The notes: generated from the letters alone by a model not told the origin. A stretch of DNA of 25,786 nucleotides from Candidatus Krumholzibacteriia bacterium (GCA_028696635.1 JAQVGR010000001.1:1-25786), one strand, 5' to 3'. Shown: positions 15,966 through 23,846, numbered from the stretch's first letter. Numbers and translations: made by a program.

Positions 15966-15988
15966 GGCGCCGGGGGTACCCCGGCGCC
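15966..15988 (-). terminator. Perfect GC-rich hairpin after the repeat lipoprotein gene
   Basis: GGCGCCGGGG (15966-15975) and CCCCGGCGCC (15979-15988) form a perfect 10-bp stem with a 3-nt loop. It lies 23 nt beyond the stop of the lipoprotein gene. On the minus strand the stem is followed by CCTCTTTCT, a weak pyrimidine tract rather than a clean U-run. Probably an intrinsic terminator. Confidence 0.6.
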
Positions 15989-16011
15989 ACCGTGAAGCCG
16001 CCCGAGCCCGC

Positions 16012-17538
16012 TCAGGAGGCGGGTTCGAAGCACTGGTCGGAGAGATCATCGTCGTCTGTGTCGCGGGAGGCAACCGGGTCGGTCTCACCGCAGACGAAGA
16101 TCTCGATGCGCAGGTCCCAGCAGGCGGGACCGAGTCCAATTAACGGCACCCGGTAGGTGTCATGACTGCCCACTCCGTCGACCGTCCAGCAGGCCGTGGA
16201 AAAGTAGTAGCTCCAGTCGCCCCCCCCCGCCGGGCGTCTGTAGACCCGGGCGTTGACCTCGGCTGTCCGCAGCCCGGCGCCGAGATCGACATCCCAGGTG
16301 AGGGTGCGCCGCTCCGCGTATCCGTCGCCGTCGGCGTCCACGACCGCCTCCCACCAGGCGTCGGCGATCACGTAGGCGGCGAGGTACGGCTCGTCGAAAC
16401 ACTGGTCCGCCAGGTCGGAGTCGTTGGCAAAGCTCCGCTCTGCGGCCTTGCCGTACCCGTCGCACTCGTAGACGTCGATGATGAACTCGTACCGTTTGGG
16501 CTCGAGCCCGTACACATCGACGTACCGCGCGTCGGCCTCGCTCTTGCCGGAGACCGTCCAGCACGGGGTCGAGTGGTACCATGTCCACGCGTCTTCGCCG
16601 ACCGGGCGGCAGTAGACGTGCGCCTGCACGAGATGGGGGGCGTCGTCGTCGACGTCGACATCCCACCAGAGCCGTCCCGCCTCGCGACAGCCGTCGCCGT
16701 CGTTGTCGACCTCGCCGCTCCACCAGGCGTCGTAGACGCTGAAGGTGACGAGCGTCTCGAAACGACGGCCGCGAAGGTCTTGATCGTCGACGCGCCCGCG
16801 GGCAGCGACGATCCCCGAGCGGCCGCACTCGTAGAGAACGATCGAGAACTCGTACGTGCCTTCCGGCAGATGGTCGACGATCACCGAGACGGTGTCCGCT
16901 TCGCCGTCGCCGACTATCTCCGCGCAGGGAGTGGTCGCGTAGTGGGTCCAGTCTCCCGCGCATATCTCGCGGTAGAAGATCTGCGCGCTGACCGTGCGGA
17001 TCGTCCCGTCGTTCATGTCTGGATCGAAGACCAGCGTCCCGCGCTCGGCGTACCCGTCGCCATCTTCGTCAACGAGGTCGCGCCACCAGGCATCCTCGAT
17101 CGCGAAGGCCGGGTCGAGGGCAAAGAGCGTATAAGTCACCTGAACGTTCACGGGACTGTTGTCTGCGGAGCATCCGTGGACGCGTACGAGGCTCTCGTAC
17201 ACGCCTGGAGGAAGATCGGTCGTGTTCACCGAGACACGCGCCCGCATGCTCTCCAGTGTGCAGCCGGGGACAGAGGTCCCTGAGGTCGGATCGAGGCCGG
17301 TCCAGTCCTCGACGGTCGTCAGCTCCCAGAGGAGGACCCCGCCCCCCGTGTTCAGGATCTGTATCTCCTGCGGCGGCGGAAGCTCGCCGCCGGCGACGGC
17401 GTTGAACGCCAGCGCGCCGGGGACGACCTTGATGTGCGGGGTGTCCGGCTCGGGACAGACGCAGTCATCGTCGAGGCACCCGCCCGCGCAGGTGAACGCG
17501 AGACAGAGGACGATCAGCGCCGCTGTCCTATCAGACAT
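16012..17538 (-). CDS. Lipoprotein with BACON-like domain and three tandem DxDGDGY repeats
   Basis: The 508-residue product has a hydrophobic leader (about 5-17) ending near FTCAGGC, with Cys21 as the likely lipidated residue. It is then rich in Asp, Glu and Cys. Residues 34-138 resemble a BACON-type immunoglobulin-like domain (GALAFNAVAGG, then ILNTGGGVLLWEL, then PPGVYESLVRV). Three repeats follow at about 147-262, 268-383 and 391-506. Each begins with DAWW or EDAWW and then has an EF-hand-like V-D-x-D-G-D-G loop, a VYxRP-type strand, a W-x-x-YxxT-x-C segment, and a YEFxIxVYEC-type strand. The repeats resemble 'choice-of-anchor H'-type domains as I remember them. The protein is probably a cell-surface, calcium-stabilised adhesin or binding protein. 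It has its own strong promoter and terminator. Confidence 0.75.
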   Translation of the reverse strand: MSDRTAALIVLCLAFTCAGGCLDDDCVCPEPDTPHIKVVPGALAFNAVAGGELPPPQEIQILNTGGGVLLWELTTVEDWTGLDPTSGTSVPGCTLESMRARVSVNTTDLPPGVYESLVRVHGCSADNSPVNVQVTYTLFALDPAFAIEDAWWRDLVDEDGDGYAERGTLVFDPDMNDGTIRTVSAQIFYREICAGDWTHYATTPCAEIVGDGEADTVSVIVDHLPEGTYEFSIVLYECGRSGIVAARGRVDDQDLRGRRFETLVTFSVYDAWWSGEVDNDGDGCREAGRLWWDVDVDDDAPHLVQAHVYCRPVGEDAWTWYHSTPCWTVSGKSEADARYVDVYGLEPKRYEFIIDVYECDGYGKAAERSFANDSDLADQCFDEPYLAAYVIADAWWEAVVDADGDGYAERRTLTWDVDLGAGLRTAEVNARVYRRPAGGGDWSYYFSTACWTVDGVGSHDTYRVPLIGLGPACWDLRIEIFVCGETDPVASRDTDDDDLSDQCFEPAS

Positions 17539-17592
17539 GAGCAGCCACCGTACCGGTTCGGCGATGGAAATACTTGAACTCGTTTCTAGATA

Positions 17593-17621
17593 ATTGTATC
17601 AAGCATTTGTCATTTTGTCAA
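17593..17621 (-). promoter_or_regulatory. Strong sigma70-like promoter of the repeat lipoprotein gene
   Basis: On the minus strand, an exact TTGACA (17616-17621) is followed after 17 nt by TACAAT (17593-17598), five of six matches. The region is distinctly AT-rich against the surrounding GC-rich DNA. Transcription would begin near 17586, leaving a leader of about 48 nt before the ATG at 17538. This is among the best promoter matches in the window. Confidence 0.75.
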
Positions 17622-17672
17622 TTGCAGTAATGATTCCGAATGCAACTCCGGAACGGGGAGGTATCTATCGGC

Positions 17673-17702
17673 TTGCTCCTGCACGCCTTGTGGCGGTATA
17701 GT
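17673..17702 (+). promoter_or_regulatory. Possible promoter of the DUF3467 gene
   Basis: TTGCTC (17673-17678) is followed after 18 nt by TATAGT (17697-17702). The -10 matches five of six bases, the -35 is weak. It points toward the DUF3467 start at 17757 and gives a leader of about 48 nt. It is back to back with the lipoprotein promoter. Confidence 0.4.
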
Positions 17703-17756
17703 GTCGGGGTCCGGTGAACGGTCTGGCGCCCCGCCTTCTCACACGAAAGGGATACG

Positions 17757-18092
17757 ATGCAGAAACAGCCTCAACCCCAGCAGCAGATACAGGTGCAGCT
17801 CGACGAGTCGGCCGCGGAGGGTATCTACTCGAACTTCGTGCTCACGGGGAACACGCACGCGGAGTTCATCCTCGACTTCGCCCGCATGCTCCCGGGCCTG
17901 CCGAAGGCGAAGGTCCTCTCGCGGATCATCATGACGCCGCAATCGGCCAAATCGCTGCAGATCGTGCTGACAAGAACGATCGAGCAGTACGAGAAGAACT
18001 TCGGCGAGATCAAGATGAAGGGGGGCAGGGAGGCCTCCCAGATCGGGTTCCAGGCCAAGGCCGGCGCTCCCGACTCCGGCGACGACTCCTGA
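17757..18092 (+). CDS. DUF3467 family protein
   Basis: A 111-residue cytoplasmic protein. Residues from about 19 to 86 match the DUF3467 pattern as I know it: GIYSNFVLTGNTHAEFILDF, then a PGLPKAKVLSRIIMTPQSAK block, then LTRTIEQYEKNFGEI. The N-terminus is glutamine- and proline-rich and the C-terminus is flexible. The family is widespread as a small single-domain protein, but its function is not established. The ATG at 17757 has GAAAGGGAT about 4-10 nt upstream. It is one of only two plus-strand genes, stands alone, and converges with the acyltransferase gene with 18 nt between their ends. Confidence 0.85.
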   Translation: MQKQPQPQQQIQVQLDESAAEGIYSNFVLTGNTHAEFILDFARMLPGLPKAKVLSRIIMTPQSAKSLQIVLTRTIEQYEKNFGEIKMKGGREASQIGFQAKAGAPDSGDDS

Positions 18093-18110
18093 GGAGCCCC
18101 GCGCTCATCG

Positions 18111-19037
18111 TCAGAGGGCTACCGCATTCTCGCGCGGAGGGCGCGTCTTCCAGCGCCGATGCGCCCAGAAATAGTGATCGGGATGCTTTCTGACCGCCTC
18201 CTCGAGCGCACGCGTGTACGCCCCGGTGAGCCGGGCGGTCTCCTCGTCGCGCGGCGCCGACTGATCCGGCTCTATCGGCGGCAGGAATATCGCCTCGTGC
18301 GTCTCGTCGGGGTTGCGCACGATGAAGCAGCAGACGATCGGAGCGCCGGTGCGCAGCGCGAACTGGGCAGCTCCCGGATAGGTCGACGACGGGATCCCGA
18401 AGAACTCGACGAAGATCCCCGCGCGCCTCGCATCCTGGTCTGACAGCAGCGCCACCATCCGGCCCGCCTTCAGCGACGCGAAGACGCCGCGCGCTGCGAT
18501 CCCCCGGGCGATGATGCCGATCCCCGCCGCCCGCCTCAGACCGTTGATCAGATCGTCGATCGACTTGTTCGACTGCTCTCCCACGAGAAAATCGGCCGGC
18601 ATCCCGTGGGCCACCGAGGCGGCCCCGAGCAGCTCCCAGCTCCCGAAATGCCCAGTCACGACCACGACCCCCTTCCCCCGGGAGAGCGCCCCGTCGATGT
18701 GCCGCCGATCCCGCACGGCGACGAGCCGCCTGAGGCGCTGGCCGCCGAGCCGGCCGATGGAGGCGAACTCGATCATCGACTTGGCGAAATTGATGTACGA
18801 GCGTCGGCCGATGCGCGCACGCTCTGCAGGAGAGAGCGCTCCGCCGAACGCGCGCTCGAGGTTCTCGAGCGTCACGCGCCGCCTGATTCTCACCGTGTCG
18901 AAGGCGATGCGGCCGAGGATCTCCCCTCCCGCCCTCACCGACCACCGCAGCGGCAGCACCGCGGGAAGCCGGATCAGCAGGCGCACGCCGGCGAGCTCGA
19001 TCCGGTGCCTCAGCCGTTTCCAGTATGAAAGCGCCAT
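18111..19037 (-). CDS. Lipid A biosynthesis (LpxL/HtrB-like) acyltransferase
   Basis: This membrane-associated enzyme would transfer a fatty acyl chain from acyl-ACP to lipid A or a related glycolipid. From the ATG at 19037 it has 308 residues, starting MALSYWKRLRHRIE, and ends near YFWAHRRWKTRPP, the usual LpxL C-terminal motif. The catalytic H-x4-E box HFGSWE is at about 130-135, followed by ALLSDQDAR (the conserved D-x-D/R-like region) and VEFFGIPSSTYPG. The start at 19037 follows GAGGG; an alternative ATG at 19082 overlaps the DUF362 gene by 13 nt and has no ribosome site. It is the third gene of the dprA transcription unit. Whether it acts on lipid A itself is inferred from the family and the LPS genes nearby. 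Confidence 0.88.
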   Translation of the reverse strand: MALSYWKRLRHRIELAGVRLLIRLPAVLPLRWSVRAGGEILGRIAFDTVRIRRRVTLENLERAFGGALSPAERARIGRRSYINFAKSMIEFASIGRLGGQRLRRLVAVRDRRHIDGALSRGKGVVVVTGHFGSWELLGAASVAHGMPADFLVGEQSNKSIDDLINGLRRAAGIGIIARGIAARGVFASLKAGRMVALLSDQDARRAGIFVEFFGIPSSTYPGAAQFALRTGAPIVCCFIVRNPDETHEAIFLPPIEPDQSAPRDEETARLTGAYTRALEEAVRKHPDHYFWAHRRWKTRPPRENAVAL

Positions 19038-19069
19038 ATCCCTCGGCCGCCTCGCGCCCGGCGCGCCGG

Positions 19070-20200
19070 TCACGATATCCATCGGGCGAGACGGCTCAAT
19101 TCGATCCCGACCGCCTTCTCCGGGCAGAGCTCATGGCAGCACATGCATTGCACGCACCGCTCGTGCACGACCCGGTATTGCTCGCCGTCGGGGACGATCG
19201 CCTTCACCGGGCAGCTGCTGAAGCACATCGCGCAGCCTGTGCACCTGTCCGTGTCGATACTCAGGCGCAGCCAGACGAGCGGAGCGACCAGACGCGCCAG
19301 AGCGCCGGGCACGAGCCGGATCTTGAGGTTGGAGGGAAGCGAGAACCCCTCGATCCTCGCGCCGGCCGCATCCCCCATGACGTCTATCCTGTCGAGATCG
19401 CCGATCCCGGCTCCCGTCTGCGCGGCTATGCGCGTCGTATCGACCTGGCCGGGCCTGAAACCGATCGCCCGGGCGAGAACGGCGTCGACCGCCACCGCGT
19501 CTGTCCCCGCCGCCAGCAGTTCGATCCTTCGAGGCTCCCCCGAGCTCGGCCCGTTCCCCTCCATCGCGACCACCGCGTCGACGATCGAGAGCGCGGGGGC
19601 GATGCGCCGGTACAGCTCGACGAGCATCGCGGCGAAGGGCGCCGGCTTGGGGTAGAGCTTGTGCATCTCTGACTTGCGGAAGCCGGGGATCACGCCGAAG
19701 ACGTTCTTGACCGCCCCCGTCATCAGGGTCAGCGAATGCGTCTTGAGCTTGGCGAGGTTGATGACCAGATCGGCCTCGAGCACCGGCCGGGCGACGTAGA
19801 AACGGTACGGCCCCGCGTCGATCGCTGTTGAGCCCGACGCCTCGAAGTTGACCAGCTCCAGCCCGGCCCGGGCGGCCATCTCGCTCATCAGGGTGTTGTC
19901 CCAGACCCGCTGGATGCCGCGGATCGCGCCTCCGGGGCTGTCGCCGACCACCGGCTCCCCTCCCGCCTCGCGCACCATGGCGGCGACTGCCTCGACCAGA
20001 TGCGGATGGGTCGTGACGGCCCGCGGAGGGGCCTTGGCGGAGAGCAGGTTCGGCTTGAGCAGCACGCGCATCCCGGGGCGTACGAAGGCGGCGATGCCTC
20101 CGAACGGCTCGAGCGTGGCGGCGAGCGCCGCGCGCAGGGGCGCGTCATCGTACGAGTCGCATCTGACGAGGGAGACGGCGGCCCTGGTCGTCGGATCCAT
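19070..20200 (-). CDS. DUF362 domain protein with two [4Fe-4S] ferredoxin motifs
   Basis: The 376-residue protein begins with a DUF362 domain (about 8-290), recognisable from MRVLLKPNLLSAKAPP, VVGDSPGG, LINLAKLKTH-type sequence and TGAVKNVFGVIPG. The C-terminus carries two ferredoxin-type clusters: Cys320, 323, 326, 330 and Cys349, 352, 355, 359, each closed by Pro. Between them is a short hydrophobic segment (LVPGALARLVAPLVWLRL, about 296-313) but no clear membrane span. Such proteins are predicted iron-sulfur oxidoreductases of unknown substrate. The gene starts 21 nt after dprA and ends just before or within the acyltransferase start, so the three are probably co-transcribed. Confidence 0.85.
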   Translation of the reverse strand: MDPTTRAAVSLVRCDSYDDAPLRAALAATLEPFGGIAAFVRPGMRVLLKPNLLSAKAPPRAVTTHPHLVEAVAAMVREAGGEPVVGDSPGGAIRGIQRVWDNTLMSEMAARAGLELVNFEASGSTAIDAGPYRFYVARPVLEADLVINLAKLKTHSLTLMTGAVKNVFGVIPGFRKSEMHKLYPKPAPFAAMLVELYRRIAPALSIVDAVVAMEGNGPSSGEPRRIELLAAGTDAVAVDAVLARAIGFRPGQVDTTRIAAQTGAGIGDLDRIDVMGDAAGARIEGFSLPSNLKIRLVPGALARLVAPLVWLRLSIDTDRCTGCAMCFSSCPVKAIVPDGEQYRVVHERCVQCMCCHELCPEKAVGIELSRLARWIS

Positions 20201-20221
20201 TGCGTATAGTCCCCGGACTGC

Positions 20222-21358
20222 TCAGTGGTGGTCGTCTCCGCTCCTGCGCAGCGCTCCGGAAACGGCGTACGTTCCGCCGCCGCATGATTCGATGATCCCC
20301 CGCATCTCGAGATCGAGCAGGAGCGGAAGGATAACGGTCGGAGAACTATGGCAGATTCGGACGAGGTCATCAATATGTTTCGGGTTGAGGTCGAGGGCGT
20401 CGACCAGGGAGCGCTCGACGTCATCGAGCTCCGCGACCGTATCCCTCCCGCCGGGCTGCGCCCGCGTCGGCCCGTCGACGATCCTGCCGCACGGCGGCAG
20501 CGCCGCGAGGATGTCGCCGACGCTCTCGACGAGCATCGCCCCCTGCTTGATCAGGTGATGGGGCCCGCGGCAGGTCTCCTGCTCGACGGGGCCGGGGACG
20601 GCGAACACCTCGCGGTTCTGATCGATCGCCCACCTGGCGGTGTTCATCGCTCCGCTGTCGAGCCCCGCCTCCACGACGACCACGCCGAGCGAAAGGCCGC
20701 TGAGTATCCGGTTGCGCCGGGGGAAATGGTGCTTCATCGGAGGCGTACCCGGCGGGAACTCGGAGAAGAGGCAGCCGTGCCTGGCGATCTCGAGGGCGAG
20801 CGCGGCGTTCTCCTGCGGGTAGGGGACATCGATGCCGCAGGCGAGCACGGCGCAGGTGCCGCCTTCCCCCGCGAGCGCTCCGTCGTGCGCGACGGTGTCG
20901 ATCCCGCGCGCCATCCCGCTCACGACGAGTATGCCCCGCCGCGAGAGCTCCCACGCCAGCTCGCGGGCGATGATCATCCCGCGCCGGCTGGAGCGGCGCG
21001 AGCCGACGATGCAGACGGCCGGCCTCCCGGCGACGGCGGGGTCCCCGTCGTAGAAGAGCAATACCGGGGGATCATCCGTCTGCTGCAGGATCGAGGGATA
21101 TCCGGGGTCCTCGCGGCAGAGCACGCCGCAGTACTTGCGGGCGAGGAACGATTCCACCTTCTCGATCAGATGCGGGCTCGGCTCTCCGATCTCGCGCCCG
21201 GCGATACTGCCGAGCTCGCGCCGGCCCGACTGCGTTTCGAGCATCGAGACGATCCGTGCGGCGCCCAGCCGCTCGGCGAGGAGTATCCAGGTGTGTTGGC
21301 TGATTTCCCGTACCGACAGGATCCGCACCCAGCGGCTCGCCGCATCAGAACACCTCAT
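20222..21358 (-). CDS. dprA: DNA-processing protein DprA (Smf)
   Basis: DprA binds incoming single-stranded DNA and loads RecA during natural transformation. The 378-residue protein has the Rossmann core typical of the family: VGSRRSSRRG (near 118-127), ILVVSGMARGIDTVAH, GIDVPYPQEN, and FPRRNRILSGLS (212-223). It ends in a small winged-helix domain (HIDDLVRICHSS, then LLLDLEMRGIIE). The N-terminal helices fit the SAM-like domain of longer DprA proteins. I choose the ATG at 21358 because GGAGG lies 6 nt upstream; the open frame reaches 21439, through the promoter. An adjacent ATG at 21361 is possible. No other competence gene is in the window. Confidence 0.93.
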   Translation of the reverse strand: MRCSDAASRWVRILSVREISQHTWILLAERLGAARIVSMLETQSGRRELGSIAGREIGEPSPHLIEKVESFLARKYCGVLCREDPGYPSILQQTDDPPVLLFYDGDPAVAGRPAVCIVGSRRSSRRGMIIARELAWELSRRGILVVSGMARGIDTVAHDGALAGEGGTCAVLACGIDVPYPQENAALALEIARHGCLFSEFPPGTPPMKHHFPRRNRILSGLSLGVVVVEAGLDSGAMNTARWAIDQNREVFAVPGPVEQETCRGPHHLIKQGAMLVESVGDILAALPPCGRIVDGPTRAQPGGRDTVAELDDVERSLVDALDLNPKHIDDLVRICHSSPTVILPLLLDLEMRGIIESCGGGTYAVSGALRRSGDDHH

Positions 21359-21403
21359 CATCCACCTCCGCATCGAACCCGTACTGTCCTGAACGGTATA
21401 TAT

Positions 21404-21432
21404 AATATATCCGGATTCGCGAGCCCGGTAAA
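21404..21432 (-). promoter_or_regulatory. Promoter of the dprA-DUF362-acyltransferase unit
   Basis: On the minus strand, TTTACC (21427-21432) is followed after 17 nt by TATATT (21404-21409) in an AT-rich patch. Four of six and five of six consensus bases match. Transcription would start near 21397, about 39 nt before the dprA ATG. This supports the shorter dprA start. Confidence 0.6.
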
Positions 21433-21505
21433 GCCGCACTTGTTATTCGATGCGCGACAAGCGGTTACGCAATGGATCCGCCCCGGCATTCCGCAATGGA
21501 TAGCA

Positions 21506-21535
21506 TGAGGGCGGCGTTTTCGGTCGCCGCCCTCA
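21506..21535. terminator. Perfect 11-bp hairpin after the M56 peptidase gene
   Basis: TGAGGGCGGCG (21506-21516) pairs exactly with CGCCGCCCTCA (21525-21535) across an 8-nt loop. It lies about 80 nt beyond the M56 stop at 21618 and before the dprA promoter, the place for a terminator on the minus strand. No T-tract follows, so termination might need another factor. Confidence 0.5.
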
Positions 21536-21617
21536 CGTGCCGGGAACCCGGGCCGTCACCGTCCGATCCAGCCTGCCGGCTCCGGCCCCGTGCCCGGCTC
21601 TGGTGCCCTGTCCGTCC

Positions 21618-23345
21618 TCAACGGGCCGTATTCTTCGCGGCCACTTCCTCCTCCCGGAGCTGCTCGATCTTGGCGAGCATCTGCTTGCCGTTCTCGTTCT
21701 CCGGATTCAGCGCGAGCGACTTCTCGTAGAACTTCTGCGCCTTGTCGAGCTTGCCGGCGACGAGCAATCCCTCTCCGAGGCTGTCGTAGACGTTCCACGA
21801 TTCGGGGTACATCTCGACGTTGTTCTTGAAAACGTAGATCGCCTCTTCGACCTTCCCGTTGTGCAGCAGGACGTACCCGAGGGTGTTGAACTCGCTCTCC
21901 TTGAAATAGTATTCCGAGGAGCCCGACTGCTCCATCTTCTGCAGCTTCTGCAGCACGGCCCCCGCCTTTTCCTGCCCTTCCTTCTTCAGGGCCATCGCGA
22001 ACTCGACCGCCGCGGAGCTTCCCTTTCCCTCTTCCATGATCTTCTGCCAGGTCATCTCGACCTTGGCCTTCGGATCAGTCGGGAACTCGCCCGCCTCCGT
22101 CTTTTCCTTCATCATCATCTTCTTCTCGAGCTGCAGCTTCTTGAGCTCTTCATCGGTCAGTTGCTTCTCGTGCTGCAGCTTTTTCATTTCCTCTTCGGTC
22201 AGCTTCTGTTCAGCCTCACGCTTGATCTTCACCTTCCGGACATCCTCGTCGTCCTTCTCCTGGGCCTGGATCTGCCAGATCCCCGAGACGGACAGCGGAA
22301 ACACGAGACTGAGGACGAGAATGCCTGCGACGATCGCAGACCTGCGCCCTCCGGTGCTCCTGTTCACCCCCGGGTTGAGGATGCACAGCAGCCGGTCCTT
22401 GAGATTGGATCCCTGCGAAATCATGACTGCCTCCCATGCCGGTCTCGCCGCGCTGCCGAGATCGGCGGCGATGTCCATCAGCAGCGAAGCGTAGGCCGAA
22501 GGCCGTACGCCGCAGCCGAGGACGGCGTTGTCGCAATCGCGCTCGCGCTCGATCCGCAGGCGCCTGACGGCGAGCCAGGCCAGCGGATTGAACCAGTGGA
22601 GCACGGTCGCGGAATGAGCGAGCAGCTCGATCCATCCGTCGCGGCGCTTGACGTGCGCCAGCTCGTGGGACAGGACGAGCCGCAGACGTTCCTCGGACCA
22701 GGCGGTCGACGCGGAAGGAAGGATCACGGCGGGGTCGGCGCATCCCGTCGTGATCCCGGTCATCACACGCTCCGACAGGAGGACGCGCACGGGGCGCTCC
22801 AGGCCTATCTCCGCCGCCGTCGCTCTCGCCACGGCGCGGAGCCTGTCGCCGGCGGGGACCGCTCCCCGCGCGACCCTCCCGGCGATCGCGGTCGTGAAGA
22901 GGAACCACGCCATCATGACGACAGCGCCGGCGATCCAGACGAGAAGCACGACCTCGGACCAGTGGAGTCCGATCGCTCCGGACCGTCCGGCCGCGTCGAT
23001 CGAGGGTGTCCCGGCCGGAGACGGAGGTCCGACGAGGATCTCCTTTCCCGAAACCGCGCTGAGATCGCCGTCCGGCCCGGCGGATACGGGAGCGTCCGCC
23101 ATCGCCGGCAGCAGGCCGAGGTTCCACATCGGGGTCAACGGCGCCATCGCGGGGATCAGGAGCAACCCCGCGACCGCCGCGACCCAGATCATCTTCCGCG
23201 TGTATGCCGAAGAACCGCGCATCATCAGCGTCGTCGCTCCCGCGGCGGCGCAGAGCATCGCTCCCTTGAGGGAGACCCCGGCGATCAGCTGGAGGATCTC
23301 GTACCGGGGCATGCCGGCCATGAGCGTGGAAAAGAAGCCGTCCAT
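21618..23345 (-). CDS. M56 (BlaR1/MecR1-like) membrane metallopeptidase with coiled-coil and TPR sensor end
   Basis: The 575-residue protein has hydrophobic helices near 18-41, 52-70, 131-153 and 336-354. Between the third and fourth is a cytoplasmic zinc-protease domain with HELAH (227-231) and the ExxxD pair Glu268/Asp272 in RERDCDNAVL, as in BlaR1. After the last helix, where BlaR1 has a penicillin-binding sensor, this protein has a charged coiled coil (about 364-416) with two copies of an LT-x-EE-x-KKLQ-x-EK unit. Two TPR-like repeats then follow (about 485-551). BlaR1 relatives cleave or trigger loss of the partner BlaI repressor when the sensor is engaged. The gene begins 1 nt after the BlaI stop (TGA G ATG), so the two are coupled. 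What is sensed is unknown; the TPR end suggests a protein partner outside the membrane. Confidence 0.85.
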   Translation of the reverse strand: MDGFFSTLMAGMPRYEILQLIAGVSLKGAMLCAAAGATTLMMRGSSAYTRKMIWVAAVAGLLLIPAMAPLTPMWNLGLLPAMADAPVSAGPDGDLSAVSGKEILVGPPSPAGTPSIDAAGRSGAIGLHWSEVVLLVWIAGAVVMMAWFLFTTAIAGRVARGAVPAGDRLRAVARATAAEIGLERPVRVLLSERVMTGITTGCADPAVILPSASTAWSEERLRLVLSHELAHVKRRDGWIELLAHSATVLHWFNPLAWLAVRRLRIERERDCDNAVLGCGVRPSAYASLLMDIAADLGSAARPAWEAVMISQGSNLKDRLLCILNPGVNRSTGGRRSAIVAGILVLSLVFPLSVSGIWQIQAQEKDDEDVRKVKIKREAEQKLTEEEMKKLQHEKQLTDEELKKLQLEKKMMMKEKTEAGEFPTDPKAKVEMTWQKIMEEGKGSSAAVEFAMALKKEGQEKAGAVLQKLQKMEQSGSSEYYFKESEFNTLGYVLLHNGKVEEAIYVFKNNVEMYPESWNVYDSLGEGLLVAGKLDKAQKFYEKSLALNPENENGKQMLAKIEQLREEEVAAKNTAR

Positions 23346-23346
23346 C

Positions 23347-23739
23347 TCACCGGCCCTCCTTCCGGGACCGGTCGATCAGATCCTCGATCGCCCGGACCTC
23401 TTCGCCGGAGAGCCTGCCCTCCGACTCCTTCAGTATCGAGATGACGGCGTTCGCCTCGGCGCCCTTGAAAAAAGTGTCGAGCACGTTCGCCAGCGCCGTC
23501 GTCCGGGCCTTCTGCAGCGGGATCGTCGGATAGTAGATGTACCGCCCCTTCTCCGTCTCGTGCCGCAGGAACCCCTTGTCCTCGAGCACGCCGAGCATCG
23601 TCCGCACCGTGGCGTTGACCGGCCTGTCGGGGAGGGCTTCCATCACCTCCACCGCGCTCACCCGTCCGAGACGGTAGACGATCTCCATGATCTGCCTCTC
23701 CCGCCGCGTGAGGTTACCGAGCTGTGGTTTCTTGCCCAT
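23347..23739 (-). CDS. BlaI/MecI-family transcriptional repressor
   Basis: This is a 130-residue winged-helix repressor. Residues 8-72 hold the DNA-binding fold (LGNLTRRERQIMEIVYRLG, then VNATVRTMLGVLEDKGFL and YIYYPTI). The C-terminal helices (about 75-126) would form the dimer and the cleavage region. The family represses its own operon and that of its M56 protease partner until the protease is activated. The start at 23739 (MGKKPQLGNL) matches the family; the open frame extends to 23814 but would leave almost no leader after the predicted promoter. It is immediately followed by the M56 gene and preceded by a promoter with paired dyads at 23829-23887, a likely autoregulatory site. Confidence 0.9.
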   Translation of the reverse strand: MGKKPQLGNLTRRERQIMEIVYRLGRVSAVEVMEALPDRPVNATVRTMLGVLEDKGFLRHETEKGRYIYYPTIPLQKARTTALANVLDTFFKGAEANAVISILKESEGRLSGEEVRAIEDLIDRSRKEGR

Positions 23740-23828
23740 GAGTCCGATTCGCTCCCTTCGCGATGGTGCGCGGTCCCGGCCGATCGTTCCGGTCCCGCGT
23801 GACCGATCAGGCATGCCAAATCTTTCAC

Positions 23829-23846
23829 ATGAGAAATATTTAACAT
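23829..23846. promoter_or_regulatory. Proposed BlaI operator O1 (over the -10 box)
   Basis: ATGAGAAATATTTAACAT is a near-palindrome of the form ATGnnAAATATTTnnCAT (14 of 18 positions symmetric). The central AATATT is also the -10 element of the blaI promoter, so bound repressor would block RNA polymerase. It matches, in inverted orientation, the site at 23870-23887 with one difference over 18 bases. The sequence differs from the TACA/TGTA operators known for staphylococcal BlaI. Confidence 0.6.

Noticed and set aside
21537..23444. A 635-codon open frame on the plus strand
   Set aside because: Antisense to the M56 peptidase gene, which has intact catalytic motifs and coupling to blaI; the plus-strand product is low complexity.
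23740..23814. Longer BlaI start at 23814
   Set aside because: It would leave about 14 nt of leader after the predicted transcription start, has no good ribosome site, and adds a basic tail absent from the family.
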